Shown: positions 26,298-32,478 of the stretch, piece after piece
Layout: each line of letters starts with the position of its first letter
Position numbering within the stretch: the stretch's first letter is position 1
Origin: Bacteroidales bacterium
GTDB taxonomy: Bacteria; Bacteroidota; Bacteroidia; Bacteroidales; VadinHA17
Length of the DNA stretch: 32,478 nucleotides
Assembly: GCA_017882305.1 (NCBI GenBank)
Contig: JADGPU010000032.1
Coordinates: 1-32,478 of the forward strand
Reading direction: 5' to 3'
Position numbers and translations under genes: made by a program
Notes under the pieces: model-generated
Databases searched by the model: none
Seen by the model: the letters and a program-made list of their open reading frames with translations, nothing else
What the model was told of the DNA's origin: nothing

Positions 26298-27617
26298 TTA
26301 TTTTGAAGAAGGAAAGTTCTTTTTCCTGAAGAAGAAATAGACAGGCAAGCCGAGCAGCACGCAAGCGATCCCCAATCCCATATGCAAAGGCTTGCTTATC
26401 ATTATATTAAGAACAAACCAGGTACAAATACAAATGAATATTATTGGTGTTATCGGGTAACCAAAGGTCTTATATGGCCTTTCGATGTTTTTAAGCTTCT
26501 TTCTGAAAATAAATATTCCAGCTGCAGCCAGAGTGAAGAAAATCCATTCAACTGAGACAGTATATGTAATAAGATTTTCGAAAGTCCTCCAGAACAAAAG
26601 GAGAACAATTGCCCATATGGACTGAACAATAATTGCATTTATAGGCGTCTTAAAAACAGGATGAACTTTTGCTATGTTTTTAAAAAACAGGCCATCCTCT
26701 GCCATAGCATAATATATTCTAGGAGCAGAGAGGGTGTAAATGCCAATTGTCCCTAGTGTACTTACAGCGATTATTGCGGCTACAAGTTTGCCTCCGAACG
26801 GAAGAATTGTGCTCACTGCCTCCGCAGCAACTTTTTCCGATGAAGTAATTGCACTTATTGGAAGAAGAAGCATGTAGCTTATATTAACGAGCAGATAAAT
26901 TATTGTTACCACAATTGCGCCAGTTATCATGGCAACAGGCACATTCCTGGAAGGATTTTTTGTCTCACCGGCAAGAAACGAAGCATGTTGCCAGCCTCCA
27001 TAAGAGAACAAAACCCCTACAAGCGCCACACCAAAACCAGATAAACTGCTATTTCCCGATGATGATAAACTTAAAGCTTTGAATGAAATATCGCTCTTGC
27101 CATAGATTATTCCGACACAAATAATTATAACAATGCCAAGAATTTTCAATCCTGTAAAGATATTTGAGAACATTTCTCCGAATTTTGCTCTTAAGACATT
27201 AAGTGTAGTAAGGACACTTATCGCTATGATACTCGTTATAATTTTCCAGGAGTCATTCATTGGAATGAAAAAACTTAAATAGTAGGAGAATGCAAGTGAC
27301 AAAACTGCAATTGAACCGGATGTAATTATAAGCAGGTATGCCCATCCATAAAGAAACCCGAGCCAGCCGCCGTAAGCCTCTTTGAGAAAAACATAGATTC
27401 CCCCGGCCTGTGGAAAAATTGAACCAAGCTCTCCGAAGGTGAGAGCGCCTGTCAGGGTGATTACTCCACCGATAGCCCATACTGCGAGGATTAATAAAGG
27501 GTATGGTATCAAACCGGCAATTTGTGAAGGCGTAACAAAAATTCCTGATCCGATACAAGAACCGATGGCAACCATTATCAGCCCGTACAGAGTTAGTTCT
27601 TTCGCTAGTTTTGTCAT
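26298..27617 (-). CDS. APC-superfamily amino acid permease
   Basis: 439 residues with about twelve hydrophobic helices, an inner-membrane transporter. The first helix has IGSCIGSGIFVTPSQIAG (17-34), the unwound G-S-G-I-F substrate site of APC transporters, and PQAGGIYVFLKEAYGGWLGFLYGW (69-92) is the next hallmark, as in LAT/serine-threonine exchanger types. The C-terminus is a short basic tail. It is the first gene of the operon with the PLP enzyme. The substrate is inferred from that neighbour (methionine, cysteine or another neutral amino acid) and is not proven. Confidence 0.93.
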   Translation of the reverse strand: MTKLAKELTLYGLIMVAIGSCIGSGIFVTPSQIAGLIPYPLLILAVWAIGGVITLTGALTFGELGSIFPQAGGIYVFLKEAYGGWLGFLYGWAYLLIITSGSIAVLSLAFSYYLSFFIPMNDSWKIITSIIAISVLTTLNVLRAKFGEMFSNIFTGLKILGIVIIICVGIIYGKSDISFKALSLSSSGNSSLSGFGVALVGVLFSYGGWQHASFLAGETKNPSRNVPVAMITGAIVVTIIYLLVNISYMLLLPISAITSSEKVAAEAVSTILPFGGKLVAAIIAVSTLGTIGIYTLSAPRIYYAMAEDGLFFKNIAKVHPVFKTPINAIIVQSIWAIVLLLFWRTFENLITYTVSVEWIFFTLAAAGIFIFRKKLKNIERPYKTFGYPITPIIFICICTWFVLNIMISKPLHMGLGIACVLLGLPVYFFFRKKNFPSSK

Positions 27618-27732
27618 AGATAAAAATGCAGTAGGAATTACATTTAATTGTCAGTCATTACCTCATCCTGGTTAAGAATTATTGGTCTAAATGTAGTTAA
27701 AAATTGGAAATGGCACGATCTGGCAAATGCAA

Positions 27733-27753
27733 TTAACCGCAAAGCGTGCAAAG
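27733..27753. repeat. Partial copy of the CGCAAAG repeat
   Basis: TTAACCGCAAAGC is identical to the left end of the element at 31848-32000, followed by a second imperfect unit (GTGCAAAGG). No matching right end is nearby, so this is a half or decayed copy. It lies in the 180-nt gap between the permease and the serpin, where nothing else clear is seen. Confidence 0.6.
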
Positions 27754-27797
27754 GTTTGATGGTCATGCCAAGGTGTAGCCCTCGGCAAAGAGGTAGA

Positions 27798-29042
27798 TTA
27801 CTCAGCCAGTGGATCGACGACTCTTCCCATAAAAAGTATAGAATTGGTAGTTGTTTCTCGTATAAAGTAAAGGAATGAATGGTCGATATTCATAATAAAA
27901 GGACTAATTATTGCAGTAGGTTCTAAACCGACTACAGTGGCAGCGGCTGCTTCCGTACCTTCTTCATTCGTTTCAATAAATGCCTGGTGTTTAACAAAAC
28001 TTATCAAAAGACTGATATCCGATATATTTGAAAAATCAGCATTATCTGTAAAAGCTATTCCCATTCCCATATCGGTTAAAATATCCTTAAGTTCCTTTTT
28101 GTACACATATTTAAATCGTGGAAATGTAAGATCGGTCTTTTTTTCATACATCTGACTGAGCCAGCTTTTTAGACTATTGTCATTTAACAATGGTAATATG
28201 TTATTAATTCCATTATTATCGACAGGAAGGATCACATCCATCACGAAATTGCCCTGACCATATGGAAATTCAGCTAAAGTAAATCCTTCCCCATTATAAA
28301 TCTTAAACTCAGAAGTCTGTTTCATCATTGGAACCTGGGCAGTTTCTCCACCCGGTTTATAAAATGGTCCCTGGACAGTATTGTTTTTATCAAACTGAGA
28401 ATTCCACTTTCCTTTAAAATAAATTGCATTAATCAGAAGCATCACAGTACTGCTATCCAGTTTGTCAATCATATTCTTTATCAATCCGTTTGTTTTACTA
28501 TCAATCCAACTGTTAATCTGTGTTGGTACCAGAGGATCTGTAATGTCAAATGACTTTGATTCAGCAGTATAATATTGGGTAAGTATATCTTTGAAGGGTT
28601 TTTTTACGACAAAATTTTTCTCGGTCCATAAAGAATTGGCAATAGAGATTAAAACCCGTTTATCGACATTCAGGAGTGCCTGAGTAAGAGTCTTATATGA
28701 GTTATTGATTATATCCGGTGTTAATCCATTCACTCTTAAAGCATCAAGCATTGCATCGCGGGTGGCTCCGTTAGCGCCGTTAAGTGTCATTGAAAGGGCA
28801 GATGAAATGCTGAGAGGGGAGATGATGACATTCTCTGATTCAACAGAATTTTCTATAACCTTTTTGAAGATATCAAGCGCAAAAGAATTTTCTGATGAAA
28901 TGAGTGAAATCTGATCGGTGGTAAGATCTATAGGAACAGGAGCAGTCGGAAAAGTTTCAGCAGGTTCCTTTTTACATGAGAAAAAAGTCAAAGGAATTGT
29001 GAATAATAATGCAATCGCGGCTTTGAAAATAACTTTACTCAT
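27798..29042 (-). CDS. Serpin-family protease inhibitor, lipoprotein
   Basis: 414 residues from the ATG at 29042; a GTG at 29051 is in frame, but AGGTGAGG (29046-29053) is a Shine-Dalgarno sequence placed correctly for the ATG. A lipoprotein signal (hydrophobic 4-20, FFSC, Cys23) puts it in the envelope. The serpin fold follows from about residue 40, with NVIISPLSISSALSMTLNGA, LLINAIYFKGKW and the C-terminal HSFLYFIRE and ILFMGRV. The reactive loop has an inhibitory-type hinge EEGTEAAAAT (360-369), small residues that let the loop insert. By alignment to alpha-1-antitrypsin the cleaved bond would be near Thr376-Ala377. It probably protects the cell from outside serine or cysteine proteases. 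Confidence 0.93.
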   Translation of the reverse strand: MSKVIFKAAIALLFTIPLTFFSCKKEPAETFPTAPVPIDLTTDQISLISSENSFALDIFKKVIENSVESENVIISPLSISSALSMTLNGANGATRDAMLDALRVNGLTPDIINNSYKTLTQALLNVDKRVLISIANSLWTEKNFVVKKPFKDILTQYYTAESKSFDITDPLVPTQINSWIDSKTNGLIKNMIDKLDSSTVMLLINAIYFKGKWNSQFDKNNTVQGPFYKPGGETAQVPMMKQTSEFKIYNGEGFTLAEFPYGQGNFVMDVILPVDNNGINNILPLLNDNSLKSWLSQMYEKKTDLTFPRFKYVYKKELKDILTDMGMGIAFTDNADFSNISDISLLISFVKHQAFIETNEEGTEAAAATVVGLEPTAIISPFIMNIDHSFLYFIRETTTNSILFMGRVVDPLAE

Positions 29043-29045
29043 AAT

Positions 29046-29053
29046 CCTCACCT
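29046..29053 (-). promoter_or_regulatory. Shine-Dalgarno sequence of the serpin
   Basis: AGGTGAGG lies 3 nt before the ATG at 29042. It is unusual in this window, where nearly all genes lack such a site, and it decides between the ATG and the upstream GTG, which lies within it. Confidence 0.6.
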
Positions 29054-29138
29054 TTTGGGGACTTATAAAACTGAAGCAGATCCAATTTAGTTAAGTCCGG
29101 GTTATCAAGTAAATATGTTCAAAAACCATGCCATTTGA

Positions 29139-29699
29139 CTAAAATTTCTTTTTTCGTTTTTTTGAAGTTTCCTGATATGCCCTGAGATAAATAAATGATA
29201 CTACAAAAAAGACCATACCCAGGAAAAGAAGCATTATAAAAGCGAAAACTGATGGTTTTTCCAGTCCGGGGATAGGGTGTTTCAATCTGAAGGTATATCC
29301 ATAAACAGTATAACTCAGAACCATTATAGAGACTATAAAACTGAAAATTATTGTCGTCCCATCAAAGATTCTGGTGGTTTTGTAAAACTGCGTGTTCTTG
29401 AATGTTCCATAGGAGGTTCGGGCATATACCGTAGCTCTTTTTCGAGACCTGTCCTGCCTGTATTTTCTCCAGTTTTCCATTGCCTGCTGGTATGCCTGAT
29501 CATCAGTTTTGATCTTTTCTTGATTTGCCATTAAAAACTCGTAGGCTTCGGTTATGTTTATAAAATGATCCTTTGCATCAGGGGCGGGATTAATATCGGG
29601 GTGGTAAAGGCGCGCTTTTTTCCTGTACGCTCTTTTTATCTCTTCGATTGTAGAATTTGCCGGCAGACCAAGAATTTCGTAATAATCTGTAAGTGTCAT
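29139..29699 (-). CDS. Membrane-anchored J-domain protein
   Basis: 186 residues. A J domain (1-65) has the essential His-Pro-Asp at 33-35 (LYHPDINP) and normal helices (YYEILGLPANSTIEEIKRAYRKKARL). Then comes a basic, Tyr-rich linker (70-112) and two membrane helices (about 113-133 and 150-172), with a basic tail. J domains stimulate the ATPase of Hsp70 (DnaK); here the chaperone would be recruited to the inner membrane. The class-I DnaJ zinc finger and substrate domains are absent. It starts 4 nt after the recG stop, so the two are in one operon. The client is unknown. Confidence 0.88.
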   Translation of the reverse strand: MTLTDYYEILGLPANSTIEEIKRAYRKKARLYHPDINPAPDAKDHFINITEAYEFLMANQEKIKTDDQAYQQAMENWRKYRQDRSRKRATVYARTSYGTFKNTQFYKTTRIFDGTTIIFSFIVSIMVLSYTVYGYTFRLKHPIPGLEKPSVFAFIMLLFLGMVFFVVSFIYLRAYQETSKKRKKKF

Positions 29700-29703
29700 G
29701 TTT

Positions 29704-31815
29704 TCAGCTTATGTTACTCCACGATTGCTTCTGACTGAAAAGTCTTTTTAATTCGGATCTCAAGACCAGGTTCTGATTACTTTCAAGTAAAGGATCGAGG
29801 TTAATTATCTCTTCAGCAATATGTCTTACATATTCAATTAATTGTCCGTCTTTACCAAGGTCAGCAATCTTCAGGTCAAATGGAATACCACTCTGTAATG
29901 TTCCTTCAATATCGCCCGGACCCCTTAGCTGAAGATCAGTCTCGGCAATCTCAAAACCATCATTGGTACTGATCATTACTTCAATTCTTTTTGCTGCTTC
30001 TCTTGAAAGTTTATTGGAACTCATAAGTATACAATATGACTGATCTGCACCTCTGCCGACACGTCCTCTCAACTGGTGCAATTGTGAAAGACCAAATCGT
30101 TCTGCACTTTCAATAACCATTACGGTTGCATTTGGTATATCAACGCCAACCTCGATGACTGTTGTTGCAATCAGGATGTGAGCCACTCCATCCTTGAACA
30201 GTTTCATAGACATCTCCTTATTCGACGGGGTCATCTTCCCATGAACAATGCTTAGACAGTATTTTGGAGCTGGGAAGACTCTTGAAATAGTATCCCATCC
30301 ATCCTCAAGATCTTTATAATCCATCGTTTCAGATTCTTTGATAAGAGGATATACAATATAAATCTGACGTTTTTCAGCTATCTGGTTCCTGATAAATCCA
30401 AAGACCTTATTTCTTTCTGAATCAGTAAAATGCATTGTTTTTATTGGAACTCTTCCCGGAGGTAGTTCATCGATCACTGAAACATCCAGGTCTCCGTAAA
30501 GTGTCATCGCAAGAGTTCTTGGAATGGGAGTGGCTGTCATAACAAGAATGTGCGGAGGATTGAGGTTTTTTTGCCATAGTCTGGCCCTCTGGGCAACTCC
30601 GAACCGGTGCTGTTCATCGATAATCACCAGTCCAAGATTGGCAAACTGAACATTTTCTTCAAGGAGAGCATGAGTACCGATAAGTAAATTCAGCGATCTG
30701 TCGAGCAGTGATTCAGCAATTAATTTACGGGAGGACTTTTTTGAGGAACCTGTAAGCAGACGTATTTTAATGTCAATTCCCTCAAGTAATTTACAGATAG
30801 TCTGATAATGCTGGTTTGCAAGGATTTCGGTGGGAGCCATGATACATGCCTGATAGCCATTGTCTGTCGCAATAAGCATACTCATAAGGGCAACAAGTGT
30901 TTTCCCGCTACCTACATCTCCCTGAAGCAGCCGGTTCATTTGTTTTCCTGAACCAAGATCTTTCCTTATTTCTTTCATTACTCTTTTCTGAGCATCAGTA
31001 AGAGTAAAAGGTAAGTTGTTATAATAAAAATTATTAAAATTTTCGCCTACACTTGAAAAAATAAATCCCTTAAATTTCAAACTACGGTTTGTTTTAAATC
31101 TCAGGAGGTTAAGCTGGATATAAAAAAGCTCTTCAAATTTCAGGCGGTGTCTAGCCTTTTCAAGCTCATCAGGATTAGCCGGGAAATGGATTTTATGGAG
31201 TGCGTCATGAAGTTCCATAAGTTTAAAACGTGAAACAAGGTAGACAGGTAATGTCTCAGGCAATCTTATTTTAACTTGTTTCAACATATTACCTATCAGC
31301 TTACTGATTGTTTTTGATGAAACAAACTGATTTTTAAGTTTTTCAGTAGTGCTATATTGTGCCTGAAGAGCCGAATTTAGTCTTTCTGCCATCTTATCGG
31401 CAGCTTCAATTTCAGGATGAATAATGTTAATGATCCCGTTAAAAACACCTGGTTTTCCAAACACTATGAATTCAACTCCGGGGCTGAAGCTTCCGGTGAT
31501 CCATTTTCCACCCTTAAACCATACCAGCTTTAAAGTTCCCGTATCATCCTGAAAATCAGCAACCAACCGTTTCCCGACTCCATGACCTTCCGTAGAATAT
31601 CCTTTTATGATACCTTTTATCTGAACAAATGGAAGGTCGGGATCAAGTTCAGCAATCTTATAAAATCTGGTTCTGTCAATATACTTGTATGGGAAATAGT
31701 ATAGCAGATCGCGGAATGTAAAAACACTCAACTCTTTATTAAGTAGTTCAGCTCTTTTTGGGCCAACTCCCGATAAATAGGTAATGTTAGTATCTAAAAA
31801 CTCCTGTTTAATCAT
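29704..31815 (-). CDS. recG: ATP-dependent DNA helicase RecG
   Basis: 703 residues from the ATG at 31815. The frame can be read back to TTG 31857, but those codons run into the CGCAAAG repeat and the ATG gives the normal start. RecG reverses stalled forks and branch-migrates Holliday junctions. Numbering from the ATG: N-terminal part with YLSGVGPKRAELL (13-25), wedge/OB domain (about 60-140), helicase motif I GDVGSGKT (299-306), motif II DEQH (400-403), motif III TATPIPRTLAMT, and the later QLRGRVGRG. All look intact. It is the first gene of an operon with the J-domain gene, and its upstream region is largely the repeat element. Confidence 0.97.
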   Translation of the reverse strand: MIKQEFLDTNITYLSGVGPKRAELLNKELSVFTFRDLLYYFPYKYIDRTRFYKIAELDPDLPFVQIKGIIKGYSTEGHGVGKRLVADFQDDTGTLKLVWFKGGKWITGSFSPGVEFIVFGKPGVFNGIINIIHPEIEAADKMAERLNSALQAQYSTTEKLKNQFVSSKTISKLIGNMLKQVKIRLPETLPVYLVSRFKLMELHDALHKIHFPANPDELEKARHRLKFEELFYIQLNLLRFKTNRSLKFKGFIFSSVGENFNNFYYNNLPFTLTDAQKRVMKEIRKDLGSGKQMNRLLQGDVGSGKTLVALMSMLIATDNGYQACIMAPTEILANQHYQTICKLLEGIDIKIRLLTGSSKKSSRKLIAESLLDRSLNLLIGTHALLEENVQFANLGLVIIDEQHRFGVAQRARLWQKNLNPPHILVMTATPIPRTLAMTLYGDLDVSVIDELPPGRVPIKTMHFTDSERNKVFGFIRNQIAEKRQIYIVYPLIKESETMDYKDLEDGWDTISRVFPAPKYCLSIVHGKMTPSNKEMSMKLFKDGVAHILIATTVIEVGVDIPNATVMVIESAERFGLSQLHQLRGRVGRGADQSYCILMSSNKLSREAAKRIEVMISTNDGFEIAETDLQLRGPGDIEGTLQSGIPFDLKIADLGKDGQLIEYVRHIAEEIINLDPLLESNQNLVLRSELKRLFSQKQSWSNIS

Positions 31816-31847
31816 TTGAAAAAACCCTTTAGGATTTTGATTTTTTT

Positions 31848-32000
31848 TTAACCGCAAAGCACGCTAAGCTTATCTTCACCATATCTCGACTAAATATAAG
31901 ACAGATTCTGTAAGTAAAGAAGATGTAAAGTACGCAAAGACAATTTCATAGTTGATGTCTTTGCGATCTTTGCGAAAAACTTTGCGACCTTTGCGGTTAA
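31848..32000. repeat. CGCAAAG palindromic element, 153 bp
   Basis: Perfect 12-bp inverted ends (TTAACCGCAAAG at 31848-31859, CTTTGCGGTTAA at 31989-32000) bound the element. Inside is a hairpin with near-perfect 16-nt arms (31927-31942 and 31956-31971, 13-nt loop). The right side has four CTTTGCG units starting at 31959, 31968, 31980 and 31989, spaced 9, 12 and 9. There is no transposase frame. It could be a small non-autonomous mobile element or an expanded palindromic repeat. It lies between the divergent recG and methyltransferase genes; a half copy is at 27733. Confidence 0.75.
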
Positions 32001-32024
32001 TGGATTTCATTATCCGAAAATACG

Positions 32025-32032
32025 TATTTTTG
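32025..32032 (+). promoter_or_regulatory. Candidate promoter of the methyltransferase (TATTTTTG)
   Basis: TATTTTTG matches TAnnTTTG, 33 nt before the ATG at 32066 and just outside the repeat element. Confidence 0.5.
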
Positions 32033-32065
32033 AAAACCTGTCCTAATTATAATGTCAGCACTGAA

Positions 32066-32478
32066 ATGATTTTTTCCCGAGCAGTCAAATATCTGAACTA
32101 TATTCTGCTATCACATCACCGGGAGGGGCATGGAATACATAGTCCATTCGTTTTTGATCTTGTGTCAAGAATCTTCAGGAATAAAATTGATCCTGCAATT
32201 TTATTTACCGTTGAACGGGTTAGAAGGAAGATGATCTCAGATAAACGAAGCATATTGGTTAAGGATCTTGGTTCCGGGTCAGGATCATTGAAAACAAATT
32301 TAAGAAGAGTATCCGATATTGCCAGATATTCAGCGGTTCCTGAGAAATATGGCGAATTATTGTCAAGAATGGCTGCTGAATTCGGCAGACCACTGATAAT
32401 TGAATTAGGCACATCTTTGGGGATAAGCACACTGTACATGGCAGCCTCCTGTGCAGATACAACAGTGTGCACAATAGA
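32066..32478 (+). CDS. Class I SAM-dependent methyltransferase (3' end cut by window)
   Basis: 137 codons are visible before the window ends. The ATG at 32066 is chosen because the nearby ATG at 32052 meets a stop after five codons. The N-terminal signature GHGIHSPFVFDLVSRIF (21-37) is typical of a Bacteroidetes methyltransferase family, followed by VKDLGSGSGSLK (65-76) and the SAM-binding motif I LIIELGTSLGISTLYMA (110-126). The family resembles O-methyltransferases; the substrate is unknown. The frames on the opposite strand here are shadows. Confidence 0.85.
   Translation, partial: MIFSRAVKYLNYILLSHHREGHGIHSPFVFDLVSRIFRNKIDPAILFTVERVRRKMISDKRSILVKDLGSGSGSLKTNLRRVSDIARYSAVPEKYGELLSRMAAEFGRPLIIELGTSLGISTLYMAASCADTTVCTI

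Noticed and set aside
27618-27797. Possible SAM riboswitch before the permease
   Set aside because: No conserved core or stable multi-stem fold could be recognised by eye in this 180-nt leader.
31816-31857. N-terminal extension of RecG from a TTG
   Set aside because: The 14 extra codons run into the repeat element and precede the normal RecG start.
31848-32000. CRISPR array
   Set aside because: The repeated words are 7 nt long, inverted, and spaced 9-12 nt; there are no spacers of uniform length and no cas genes.
32116-32472. 118-codon and 71-codon minus-strand frames at the window end
   Set aside because: They are shadows of the truncated methyltransferase, whose motifs are clear on the plus strand.

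Overview
The window looks like ordinary chromosome from an AT-rich member of the Bacteroidetes (Bacteroidota), most likely an uncultured Bacteroidales-type organism. The signs are a protein ending in a type IX secretion (gliding-motility type) C-terminal domain, a GH2/PA14 lipoprotein, a Bacteroidetes-type TonB and TamB, a Fur-family regulator without the CxxC zinc motifs, almost no Shine-Dalgarno sequences, and several promoters with the -7 element TAnnTTTG. No rRNA, tRNA, CRISPR array, integrase or transposase was seen.

Layout. 1-3,089: 3' end of an HD-domain phosphohydrolase (+), convergent with a GH2 lipoprotein (-), then a spacer with an inverted repeat and short direct repeats. 3,090-6,712: acyl-CoA ligase (-), a broken SPOR-domain gene (+), purA (-). 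6,802-8,478: terminator, a secreted beta-barrel-like protein (-), Fur-family regulator (-). 8,552-14,911: RelA/SpoT (-), then an operon of two M16 peptidases and a type IX secreted FN3-like protein joined by ATGA overlaps (-). 15,025-17,108: remnant of a ClC channel gene, glyA, and a single-domain response regulator (+). 17,125-22,736: a perfect 24-bp palindrome, TonB (-), TamB (-). 22,898-25,132: DUF2007 protein (-), a small unknown protein (+), tsaD (+), a SiaC/DUF1987 protein (+). 25,125-29,042: operon of an amino acid permease and a Cys/Met-metabolism PLP enzyme (-), and a serpin lipoprotein (-). 29,139-31,815: recG and a membrane J-domain protein (-). 31,848-32,478: a CGCAAAG palindromic element and the 5' part of a methyltransferase (+).

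Most genes are housekeeping: purine synthesis (purA), one-carbon metabolism (glyA), tRNA t6A modification (tsaD), stringent response (relA/spoT), recombination and repair (recG), and envelope assembly and energization (tamB, tonB). The less ordinary content is two decayed genes (SPOR, ClC), several families of short intergenic palindromic repeats, a TonB with a TTG start, a TamB whose N-terminal helix runs past its only ATG, an M16 active/inactive pair coupled to a secreted cargo gene, and an orphan SiaC-like protein. I did not find a convincing, wholly new multi-gene system. For six genes (acyl-CoA ligase, RelA/SpoT, both M16 peptidases, RecG, TsaD) the longest open frame begins at TTG, but a better ATG lies downstream and I use that ATG. 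The serpin and the DUF2007 protein were likewise moved from an upstream GTG to an ATG.
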